Of a stretch of 45,444 bases of DNA, positions 1 to 5,941 are shown one piece after another. The translations under genes and the position numbers were made by a program. This DNA comes from Bacteroidaceae bacterium (GTDB lineage: Bacteria > Bacteroidota > Bacteroidia > Bacteroidales > Bacteroidaceae). The DNA lies in contig JAKSIO010000016.1 in the NCBI GenBank assembly GCA_024398785.1, positions 1-45,444 of the forward strand. Reading direction: 5' to 3'. Every line of letters begins with the position of its first letter. Within the stretch, counting starts at the first letter, position 1. The notes under the pieces were generated by a model. That model saw only the letters and a program-made list of their open reading frames with translations. It was not told where the DNA came from and did not search any database.

Positions 1-1041
1 GTTGTGGAACAGGTGGTAGTTGAAGCCGCTCCTGTTGAGCCTGTCCAGAGCGTCCAGCAAGTGAACAACTACATGGGCTTGCTCGAAAAGACACTCGCAG
101 AGGTAATCGTTCAGACGCAGGGAACTGCAATCGCAAATCAGGTAGTCGGTCAAATCAGCACCAAGGTTGACGAGTACATCCGTGAGAACTACGGTACGGT
201 TAAGCGCAAGATTGAGCTTGAAGTGAACGAAACCAAGGTGGAGTTCGACGAAAAGCTTCACGCCAAGTTTGACACGGTCCTGAAATTCGTGAAGATGAAC
301 GAACCTGTATTCATGACTGGAGCAGCTGGTTGCGGAAAGAACGTAATCTGCAAGCAGGTTGCAAAGGCTCTCGGACTGGACTTCTACTTCACAAATGCGG
401 TGACACAGGAGTACAAGTTGACGGGCTTTACGGATGCGTCTGGAGTGTATCACGAAACCCAATTCTATCAGGCATTCAAGAACGGCGGTCTGTTCATGCT
501 GGATGAAATGGACGCGAGCATTCCAGAGGTTCTGGTAATCCTCAACGCCGCAATCGCAAACCGCTACTTCGACTTCCCGACTGGTAAAGACGCTGACGGA
601 AACGAGGTCGGTGGATTCACAGAGGCACATCCCGATTTCAGAGTGATTGCCGCTGGTAACACATTCGGTCTTGGAGCAGATTACGACTATGTCGGAAGAA
701 ACCAGCTGGATGCAGCGAGCCTTGACCGTTTCGCACTGGTACGAGTTGACTACGACAAGGACATCGAGCTTTCCGTATGTGATAACGATTACGAGCTTGT
801 GAACTTCTGCGATGACTTCCGCAAGGCAGCCGAGAAAGCTGGAGTACGCACAATCGTTTCGTACAGAGCAATCGGAAGAATGCACAAAATGGAGCAGCTC
901 ATGGACATCAAAGAGGTTCTGACTACCTGCCTGATCAAGAATCTCCAGAAAGACGACATCAACATGGTTCTGAACGAGTGTAAAGTTTCCAACAAGTACA
1001 CAACCGCAATGCAGGAAATCGTGCGAGATATGGCAGATTAA
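1..1041 (+). CDS. MoxR/CobS-like AAA+ ATPase, 3' part (gene wraps around the window ends)
   Basis: This is the C-terminal 346 residues of a gene whose first 84 codons lie at 45193-45444; the frame is continuous across the junction, giving a protein of about 430 residues. Walker A is GAAGCGKN, Walker B is LFMLDEMD, a sensor-1-like stretch is AAGNTFG, and a candidate arginine finger is in LDRFAL, in the order expected of the MoxR/CobS (AAA_5) class. The region before the ATPase is Pro/Val-rich, then helical. MoxR ATPases usually remodel a target together with a VWA-domain partner, and the next gene is a candidate partner. The cellular role in this phage is unknown. The first codon of the window is internal, not a start. 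Confidence 0.85.
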   Translation, partial: VVEQVVVEAAPVEPVQSVQQVNNYMGLLEKTLAEVIVQTQGTAIANQVVGQISTKVDEYIRENYGTVKRKIELEVNETKVEFDEKLHAKFDTVLKFVKMNEPVFMTGAAGCGKNVICKQVAKALGLDFYFTNAVTQEYKLTGFTDASGVYHETQFYQAFKNGGLFMLDEMDASIPEVLVILNAAIANRYFDFPTGKDADGNEVGGFTEAHPDFRVIAAGNTFGLGADYDYVGRNQLDAASLDRFALVRVDYDKDIELSVCDNDYELVNFCDDFRKAAEKAGVRTIVSYRAIGRMHKMEQLMDIKEVLTTCLIKNLQKDDINMVLNECKVSNKYTTAMQEIVRDMAD

Positions 1042-1060
1042 CCAAACTTCCCTGAACCGC

Positions 1061-1089
1061 TTGACATTGTACCACTTTTGTGGTACAAT
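1061..1089 (+). promoter_or_regulatory. Promoter with full dyad operator (VWA-like gene)
   Basis: A perfect -35 TTGACA (1061-1066), a 17-base spacer and -10 TACAAT (1084-1089). The spacer and -10 are covered by a dyad with 9-base arms and a TTTT centre (1067-1088, TACCAC-N4-GTGGTA core). It lies between the ATPase stop and the next gene, 44 bases before the ATG. The same spacer design recurs at five other promoters in the window. Confidence 0.85.
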
Positions 1090-1132
1090 GTTATAGAGGA
1101 CAGGAAATGTCCAAACTAAGGAGGTAGTCACC

Positions 1133-1987
1133 ATGAAACAACAGATTATCAAAACAAAAAAGAGCCGTGATTACACGCTCAACGTAGAAATCTTCAACTC
1201 GGCAGCAGAACTTGAAAGAGTTAACAAGTCCCGTAAGCTTAGACCTGATACCTATTGCTATGATACAAGTGAAAGTGACGTTGAGTGCAGATCTGATTGG
1301 TACGGAGTTTCCAGCAAGGAAGAAGCGTACAAGCTCCTGCATGATGGCTGGTCTGAAAAGCTCCATGAAATGAGAACCCTTGCGAACAAGGTTAAGACGA
1401 ACGGTAGCGGAAAGAGAATCACTTTCCAGAACAATGTAACTGGTTTCGCTCCCGTAGTACCGCTTGCAATTATGAACCTCCCAAACAGCATGATTGACAC
1501 CCGAATGAAGCCGATTAAATCCAAGGTTGTCAGAATCATTTACAACATCGGATGTAACGCTTGTACTTCTTCCGATACCATATTGAAGAATGGTATGAAT
1601 GTAATCGAGGCGGTAATCAATCTGGAGAACAGCGGTTACAGATGTGAGATACTTGCAATGCAGGCATATGCAGGTGGTTGCAGTCCATATAACAGCGCGG
1701 ACGTTCTGATGCTGAAAATCAAAGATGCAAACCAACCTATGGATTTGAAGCGCGTGATGTTTCCGCTGATTCACCCTGCAATGTTCCGAGTGGTAGGTTT
1801 CGACTGGCAGGACACTTGCCCAATAGGTAAAAGCCGTTCAGCAAAAGGCAGACCCCTAAGCCGTGAGGTAAGTAATGTTGATGAACTTATCAAAGAGGCG
1901 TTCGGTGAAGATTATTACTACTTCGACGGTCAGCAGATGTGCGGAAAAAGCGCATCGCATATTGAGAACATACTTAAAGGGGCTTGA
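1133..1987 (+). CDS. Putative VWA-like (DUF7192-type) partner of the MoxR-like ATPase
   Basis: A 284-residue protein with ATG after AAGGAGG. I recognise no catalytic motif with certainty. Residues about 134-180 read as a hydrophobic strand, then Cys/Ser/Thr-rich residues (NIGCNACTSSD), then a helix ending in LENSGYRCEI. That pattern resembles the first strand, metal-site loop and first helix of a von Willebrand A fold, but the canonical DxSxS is not intact. Phage genes of this type often sit next to CobS-like ATPases, and here it directly follows one, separated by its own promoter. Inference: the pair forms a MoxR-VWA-type remodelling module. Its TGA stop lies inside the -35 box of the endolysin promoter. 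Confidence 0.55.
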   Translation: MKQQIIKTKKSRDYTLNVEIFNSAAELERVNKSRKLRPDTYCYDTSESDVECRSDWYGVSSKEEAYKLLHDGWSEKLHEMRTLANKVKTNGSGKRITFQNNVTGFAPVVPLAIMNLPNSMIDTRMKPIKSKVVRIIYNIGCNACTSSDTILKNGMNVIEAVINLENSGYRCEILAMQAYAGGCSPYNSADVLMLKIKDANQPMDLKRVMFPLIHPAMFRVVGFDWQDTCPIGKSRSAKGRPLSREVSNVDELIKEAFGEDYYYFDGQQMCGKSASHIENILKGA

Positions 1988-2012
1988 CAAATCCGCTCTT
2001 TTGTGGTACAAT
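1984..2012 (+). promoter_or_regulatory. Promoter of the endolysin gene
   Basis: TTGACA (1984-1989), 17-base spacer, TACAAT (2007-2012). The spacer ends in TTTTGTGG, so GTGGTA spans the spacer/-10 border as in the other promoters of the family; only the right half of the dyad is kept. The TGA stop of the upstream gene is embedded in the -35 box. Confidence 0.8.
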
Positions 2013-2025
2013 ATATTCGGAAATC

Positions 2026-2049
2026 AGGGACACCCGAAACGGTGTCCCT
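2026..2049 (+). other. Leader hairpin of the endolysin mRNA
   Basis: A perfect 9-bp stem, AGGGACACC against GGTGTCCCT, with the loop CGAAAC. It lies between the promoter and the AAGGAG ribosome site. No T-run follows, so it is unlikely to be a terminator; an mRNA-stabilising or translation-modulating stem is more likely. Confidence 0.6.
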
Positions 2050-2072
2050 CCGTTGAACGAAAGGAGTACATC

Positions 2073-2804
2073 ATGGCTTTTACACCTAGACTTGACAAGC
2101 CCAAAAAGGGTAATCCGTACTACAACACAAAATCAAACGGTGGTTACAGTACGGCAATCAAAGGCAAGCTCCGCTCCAATGGAAAACCTGACATTGAGTG
2201 CGATGTGCTTGCAAACTGTGTCGGATATGCCTTTGGCAGAGTGAACGAGATTGCAGGTGACACGAAGATGTCACTTCTCGAACCTCGCAATGCTGAGAAC
2301 TGGTTTGACATTGCTAAGTCTAAGGGGCTTGAAGTAGGCTCAACGCCGCGATTGGGAGCAGTCATGTGTTGGGCAAAGGGTAAAGTCGGAAACGCTGCTG
2401 ACGGTGCAGGACACGTTGCCGTGGTCGAAAAGATTCTTGACCCCACAACCGTAATTACATCTGAAAGCGGTTACAATGCACAAAAGGCGTTCTGGACACA
2501 GACCCGTTTGAAAGGGTCTGGAAATTGGGGACAAAGTTCTCAATACAAATTTCTCGGATTTATTTATCATCCGAATGTAAAGGAGGAATCCACTTTGAAC
2601 AAGACTTTGCGAAAGGGCGACACTGGATCTGACGTTAAGCTCTTGCAGAAGAAACTCGCAGACCTTGGCTATTACTATGCGGACAAGATTGACGGAGATT
2701 TCGGACGCATCACGAAAGGTTGTCTTATGTGTTATCAGGAAGAACACAATCTTTCTGTTGACGGTGTTTGCGGTCCTGCAACACGGAAAGCTCTTGGGTG
2801 GTGA
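2073..2804 (+). CDS. Endolysin: N-terminal CHAP-like peptidase plus C-terminal peptidoglycan-binding domain
   Basis: A 243-residue protein; ATG at 2073 is chosen because AAGGAG precedes it by 6 bases (the open frame extends further upstream). The N-terminal part has a candidate catalytic Cys49 in DVLANCVGYAF, His114 in GAGHVAVVEK and an acidic residue in SESGY, typical of CHAP/NlpC-like wall hydrolases. Residues about 179-243 form a PG_binding_1 repeat (KGDTGSDVKLLQKKL, then DGDFG and ending ATRKALGW). It should cut host peptidoglycan at lysis. There is no signal peptide, so export by the holin is expected, yet the holin genes are about 18 kb away with a related promoter. Confidence 0.88.
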   Translation: MAFTPRLDKPKKGNPYYNTKSNGGYSTAIKGKLRSNGKPDIECDVLANCVGYAFGRVNEIAGDTKMSLLEPRNAENWFDIAKSKGLEVGSTPRLGAVMCWAKGKVGNAADGAGHVAVVEKILDPTTVITSESGYNAQKAFWTQTRLKGSGNWGQSSQYKFLGFIYHPNVKEESTLNKTLRKGDTGSDVKLLQKKLADLGYYYADKIDGDFGRITKGCLMCYQEEHNLSVDGVCGPATRKALGW

Positions 2805-2810
2805 TATGAA

Positions 2811-3038
2811 ATGACATTGCAGGAAATCAGAATCAAACGAGGTTTGTCACAATCCCAACTCGCAGAAAAGGCAGGGGTTAAACTCCGTACCTTGCAGCAC
2901 TATGAGCAGGGAACAAAGAACATTGACGGTGCTAAACTGCATACGCTGCTTAACATCGCGGATGCTCTTAATTGTCCGCTGACGGCTATTCTGAAAGATG
3001 AAGAACTCAAATCGAAAGCAAAAAGGGTAACACTCTAA
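2811..3038 (+). CDS. Small XRE-family helix-turn-helix regulator
   Basis: A 75-residue protein that is nearly all one HTH_3 domain: IRIKRGLSQSQLAEKAG forms helices 1-2 and VKLRTLQHYEQG the recognition helix. ATG lies 6 bases past the endolysin stop, so the two are probably co-transcribed. It is distinct from the repressor at 6973-7368 and the Cro-like gene at 7568. A possible job is control of the dyad-bearing promoters that dominate this part of the genome, but nothing in the sequence proves that. Transcription ends in a terminator that overlaps the stop codon. Confidence 0.8.
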   Translation: MTLQEIRIKRGLSQSQLAEKAGVKLRTLQHYEQGTKNIDGAKLHTLLNIADALNCPLTAILKDEELKSKAKRVTL

Positions 3039-3053
3039 GTGTTACCCTTTTCT
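3024..3053 (+). terminator. Rho-independent terminator after the XRE gene
   Basis: A 12-bp perfect stem (3024-3035 against 3039-3050) with a 3-base loop CTA, followed by TTTTCTATTTT. The TAA stop codon of the XRE gene is in the loop and right arm. Confidence 0.9.
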
Positions 3054-3106
3054 ATTTTGCACAAAAAGCGTACCTCAACTTTGTGAAACATTTTATGTCG
3101 CAGACC

Positions 3107-3135
3107 TTGACTTTATACCACAAAAGTGGTATACT
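3107..3135 (+). promoter_or_regulatory. Promoter with full dyad operator (small-gene operon)
   Basis: TTGACT (3107-3112), 17-base spacer, TATACT (3130-3135). A dyad with 8-base arms and an AAAA centre (3114-3133) covers the spacer and -10. The upstream 50 bases share TTTTGCACAAAAA and CCTCAACTTTG with the region before the promoter at 45055, so the whole terminator-to-promoter segment is repeated. Confidence 0.85.
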
Positions 3136-3157
3136 AGAGATACAGTAAAGGAAAGGA

Positions 3158-3174
3158 CGGAGCGCAAAGCTCCG
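3158..3174 (+). other. Leader hairpin
   Basis: A 6-bp stem CGGAGC against GCTCCG with the loop GCAAA, between the promoter and the gene at 3189. It is one of a series of similar stems in the gaps of this operon. Confidence 0.5.
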
Positions 3175-3188
3175 AATGGTGAACGGTT

Positions 3189-3455
3189 ATGACAAGAATT
3201 AGTGATAGAAACGATTGGTTTGAACTGTGGTTCAGCGATAAACAGTCCATGATTAACACAATGCTTGCTAACATGAAAGCAGACCTTGAAGCTGGTTACA
3301 ATTACTTCGGAAAAAGCATCACGGAACAGCGTAACATGATTGATGCTTACAAGCAGGAGTTCGACAATCAGGTTGATGAATTCAAGCACATGGAGGACAA
3401 GGAAGTAAACCGCTGGTGCTTCTACGACATGAAGAAGCGCGGCGCAATCGAATAA
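3189..3455 (+). CDS. Small phage protein of unknown function (88 aa)
   Basis: ATG at 3189; only a poor ribosome site is visible (GGTGAACGGTT). The protein is rich in charged and aromatic residues, mostly helical, with no Cys pair, membrane segment or known motif. It is the first gene of an operon driven by the dyad promoter at 3107. I do not recognise the family. Support for it being real comes from its promoter, its position and codon use like that of its neighbours. Confidence 0.6.
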   Translation: MTRISDRNDWFELWFSDKQSMINTMLANMKADLEAGYNYFGKSITEQRNMIDAYKQEFDNQVDEFKHMEDKEVNRWCFYDMKKRGAIE

Positions 3456-3469
3456 ACCAAATAAGCCCA

Positions 3470-3490
3470 GCGGTCAGGGCGGTTGACCGC
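3470..3490 (+). other. Intergenic hairpin
   Basis: A 7-bp stem GCGGTCA against TGACCGC with a 7-base loop, directly before the AAGGAGG ribosome site of the gene at 3505. There is no T-run. Confidence 0.5.
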
Positions 3491-3504
3491 ATAAGGAGGA
3501 AGTT

Positions 3505-3726
3505 ATGAAAGAATATGAAGTTTGGTACAACGTGAACAAGATTGATTTGAACTCAAATGAAATGCAGGTTGCACGTAGACAGAGGATGATAATTGAGGCA
3601 AAGGATGTTTGGGAGGCAATGGATAAGGCAGCACAACTAGCCGCTATTGATATTGAACTAGAATCTATGGACAATGAACACTTTGCCTATGAGGTTGATG
3701 ATGTGAGTGCAAGAGAGCGCAAATAG
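3505..3726 (+). CDS. Small phage protein of unknown function (73 aa)
   Basis: ATG preceded by AAGGAGGAAGTT, a strong ribosome site. The protein starts MKEYEVWYNVNKID and has an acidic C-terminal half. The arrangement of a short strand, then a VWEAMDKAAQLAA helix, resembles small phage proteins with a single beta-beta-alpha unit, but I cannot name a family. It is the second gene of the operon starting at 3189 and ends in TAG. Confidence 0.6.
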   Translation: MKEYEVWYNVNKIDLNSNEMQVARRQRMIIEAKDVWEAMDKAAQLAAIDIELESMDNEHFAYEVDDVSARERK

Positions 3727-3731
3727 TCGAA

Positions 3732-3772
3732 ACGGAGCGGTTGCTCCGTCATGCAGGATTGGTCGCCTGCAT
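3732..3772 (+). other. Two tandem intergenic hairpins
   Basis: The first stem is ACGGAGC/GCTCCGT (3732-3738 with 3743-3749, loop GGTT). The second is ATGCAGG/CCTGCAT (3751-3757 with 3766-3772). Both fall between the stop of the 73-residue gene and the ribosome site of the DUF3846-like gene, with no T-run. Confidence 0.55.
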
Positions 3773-3804
3773 CTGATGATGACAGACCAGAAAGGATGAT
3801 ACAT

Positions 3805-4182
3805 ATGAATATTAAAGGCGTTCTTATTGACGTATTCAACGAAAAAGCGGAGGTGGTAGAAATCGAGAAAAGCTTGGAATCGTACTACAAGATTCTTGAT
3901 TGCACCTGCATTGACATCACAAGCCGAAAGATTGGTGATCGTGAGTTTGACATTGTATGCGATGACGAGGGTCTTTTCCATGAACCGCAGAAAATAAGCG
4001 CGATAACTAAGGCACATAAACCTGCACTGGTTGGAAACCTGTTAATCGTGAAGTTTGACGGAGAGGAGGACATCACAAGCTTGGATGATGACGATATCCA
4101 GTACGTAATGCAGCGTGTCAGACACTTATACACCAACAGTTATCCTCTTGGATATCCTATGATTACTGACTTAGAGTATTAA
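3805..4182 (+). CDS. DUF3846-like phage protein
   Basis: 125 residues from ATG 3805, chosen over the frame-open ATG at 3751 because AAAGGA lies 8 bases upstream and the upstream stretch forms hairpins. The order of elements, namely an N-terminal strand (IKGVLIDVF), an acidic EVVEIEKSLESYYKIL segment, a CDDEG turn and a VGNLLIVKFD strand, matches the small DUF3846 family common in Gram-positive phages. Its function is unknown in the family. It is the last clear gene of the operon that starts at 3189. Confidence 0.6.
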   Translation: MNIKGVLIDVFNEKAEVVEIEKSLESYYKILDCTCIDITSRKIGDREFDIVCDDEGLFHEPQKISAITKAHKPALVGNLLIVKFDGEEDITSLDDDDIQYVMQRVRHLYTNSYPLGYPMITDLEY

Positions 4183-4292
4183 ACCCCTCTGTCGCTTACG
4201 GAGCTAACCGCATTTGAGGGTCTAATTGAAATATGGTGTCACTACACCTTAAAAAGAAACCCCTCTTAAATCGCATTCTGGAGGCAAATAAC

Positions 4293-4328
4293 AAAACCCC
4301 ACTCGTGAGCAACGCGAGTGGGGTTTTT
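4293..4328 (+). terminator. Rho-independent terminator
   Basis: AAAACCCCACTCG pairs with CGAGTGGGGTTTT around a 9-base loop, ending in TTTTT. It closes the operon that starts at 3107. The remaining bases from 4183 to 4417 hold no gene I can support. Confidence 0.9.
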
Positions 4329-4417
4329 ACATGGAGGGAGATAAACCATAACCGTGTTATTAGTATCGGTTCTATTCCTGATTTTGATACATATAATCTA
4401 CATCGGGAGGTGAATTT

Positions 4418-4570
4418 GTGAAACGGTATCTTGTGCGATTCCTAAATGTTGCAGGTGATGAAGTAAGGCGCAAAGGATTCCACACTCGAAAGGAGGCAGA
4501 GTATTACGCGCACTTTGTAGCACCAACTGAATTCAGGTTTAACAATTACAAGATCAAACGCATTCGATAA
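4418..4570 (+). CDS. Small basic protein (50 aa), GTG start
   Basis: GTG at 4418 lies 7 bases after a strong GGGAGG site. The predicted protein begins MKRYLVRFLNV and ends KIKRIR, with many Lys/Arg residues and a RKEAEYYAHF helix. The arrangement of strand, helix and strand is like many small phage proteins of the type that reformats an amino-acid position; I cannot name a family. It ends exactly where the convergent LysM-CAP gene ends, with no bases between them. No promoter between 4328 and 4418 is obvious. Confidence 0.55.
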   Translation: MKRYLVRFLNVAGDEVRRKGFHTRKEAEYYAHFVAPTEFRFNNYKIKRIR

Positions 4571-5254
4571 TCAATCCTCTATGAACAACTGACACCAATA
4601 CGTTCCGTAACTTCCCCCGTTGCTTTCTCCGATGCCGAGCTTTGTGTAACTCTTATTCAGAATGTTTGCCCTATGTCCAGAGCTATTCATCCAAGCAGTC
4701 ATGACCTCTTGTGGTGTCTTTTGTCCTGCGGCAATGTTTTCACCTGCGGAACGATATTGCACTCCAAAACTTTGGAGCATTTCAAACGGTGATCCGTATG
4801 TCGGGCTTGTATGATCGAAGTACCCTTTATTCGCCATATCCTTTGCTTTCAGGACGGCAATGTCATCAAGCTTATCTGATAGCTGTAAGCCTTTCAATCC
4901 TTGCTTAGAGCGTTCTGCGTTGACTAAGCGCAATACCTCTTGTGCATACTCTGTTTTTTCGCTGCGGTCAACTTCATTATCGCTTTCGGAAATATTGTCT
5001 GATCCAGAATTAGAAGTAGTTCCTGTTCCAGTGTTCCCATCTGGAAGCTCGACTTCATCTTTCGGGTGAATCAAATGCTGATTCTTAAAGTGTTTGTTCA
5101 GGCGAAGAACATCATGGAAATTTACATGGTATCGTTTGGCTATAATCCACATAGAATCGCCTTTGCGAACATCGCAGTGTTGCGCTGCGGCAGGTGATAC
5201 AAAACCAAAGACTAGGGCGGCAGAGAGCGTGTATAAAGCAAGTTGTTTTTTCAT
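4571..5254 (-). CDS. Secreted LysM-CAP (SCP/YkwD-like) protein, probable lysogenic-conversion gene
   Basis: 227 residues. Residues 1-25 are a signal peptide (two Lys, a hydrophobic core, AAAQ cleavage region). Residues about 28-70 are a LysM domain (VRKGDSMWIIAKRYHV). A Ser/Thr/Asn/Gly linker covers 71-100. Residues 101-227 are a CAP domain with the usual His148 (YFDHTSP), GENIA with Glu172, and SSGHRANIL with His194. Such proteins are exported and bind peptidoglycan; their enzymatic role is mostly unknown. It lies on the lysogeny strand beyond the integrase, where phages carry genes expressed in lysogens. No ribosome site is visible before the ATG, which is odd; a tandem TACTGCGAA repeat lies just upstream. 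Confidence 0.85.
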   Translation of the reverse strand: MKKQLALYTLSAALVFGFVSPAAAQHCDVRKGDSMWIIAKRYHVNFHDVLRLNKHFKNQHLIHPKDEVELPDGNTGTGTTSNSGSDNISESDNEVDRSEKTEYAQEVLRLVNAERSKQGLKGLQLSDKLDDIAVLKAKDMANKGYFDHTSPTYGSPFEMLQSFGVQYRSAGENIAAGQKTPQEVMTAWMNSSGHRANILNKSYTKLGIGESNGGSYGTYWCQLFIED

Positions 5255-5290
5255 GATATTAGTATTCGCAGTATTCGCAGTAAATAGACA

Positions 5291-5320
5291 GAAAAACGAC
5301 AGTCCAATTTTGGACTGTCG
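5291..5320 (-). terminator. Minus-strand terminator between the integrase side and the CAP gene
   Basis: A 10-bp perfect stem (5297-5306 against 5311-5320, loop ATTT) followed on the minus strand by TTTTT. It would stop transcripts coming from the integrase through the iteron region, so the CAP gene needs its own promoter downstream of it, or read-through. Confidence 0.75.
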
Positions 5321-5392
5321 GTTTCCAATAGCGGTGTAACCAAAAGCTAGAGAGGATATTTGTCCAGCTGAACTTGCATAGTATGCCCTGAT

Positions 5393-5710
5393 ATGTTACA
5401 GATAACCGCAAATGTTACACTTCAAGCGGTTCATCTGTAACACTTTTTTCTTTCGTATTCACGCGCTTTTCAATATGCGTTACACTTGTTACACTTACTC
5501 TTGACTTATTTTTATATAAGGATGTAAGTATTATATAGGAAATATTATGAAGATATACAAGTATATATATATATAATATAAAAAAATATAGTATATATGC
5601 CGTTTTATCTGTAACAAGTGTAACACCACATGAAAATTATAGAATTTACGTGATTTCATGCGTTACACTTCACGCTGCATGAAGTGTAACATCTGCTTGG
5701 AAGTGTAACA
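5393..5710. repeat. Iteron/AT-rich element I, origin-like
   Basis: At least nine copies of a GTTACA / TGTAAC iteron (commonly GTTACACTT) flank an AT-rich core of about 90 bases (about 5515-5605). Left of the core most copies read GTTACACTT (for example 5478-5497, two in tandem); right of it they read AAGTGTAAC (5609-5627, 5681, 5700). The core ends AATATAGTATATATGCCG and is followed by TTATCTGTAACAAGTGTAA. The same core and downstream half recur at 20430-20492. Iterons around an AT-rich tract are typical of replication origins recognised by a phage or island initiator. No gene is present from 5255 to 5941. Confidence 0.75.
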
Positions 5711-5736
5711 TTTTCACACGGTTGGACACGGAACGT

Positions 5737-5940
5737 ATCCCACAAGTTGCCCACAAAAATAATCAGAAAGTCAGTAACAGCGCGGTTTTCAGAGCCTATA
5801 TCATATTTCATTCAAAAATACGATGTGCGTCTGTGAGGTCAGTCATGGCGCGGTATGACTGCATCTGTCATAAATTTACACCCTATAAAACCCCGATAAA
5901 TCTGCATCATAGCCCACAAAATGCCCACACGTTGCCCACA
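5737..5940. other. Candidate attP region with integrase arm-type repeats
   Basis: The bases just beyond the integrase stop contain GCCCACA repeats: GTTGCCCACA at 5746-5755, and AGCCCACA, TGCCCACA and GTTGCCCACA in close succession at 5911-5940. Repeats flanking a core next to the integrase 3' end fit arm-binding sites of a tyrosine recombinase. The crossover core itself should lie between them (5756-5910) but cannot be fixed without a host junction. A GTCAT/ATGAC dyad is present near 5843-5859. Confidence 0.5.
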
Positions 5941-5941
5941 C

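Noticed and set aside
4233..4421. 62-codon plus-strand open frame
   Set aside because: It crosses the terminator hairpin at 4293-4328 and has no ribosome site.
5393..5710. CRISPR-like array
   Set aside because: The repeats are short (7-9 bases), in both orientations and irregularly spaced, with no spacers of even length and no cas genes.
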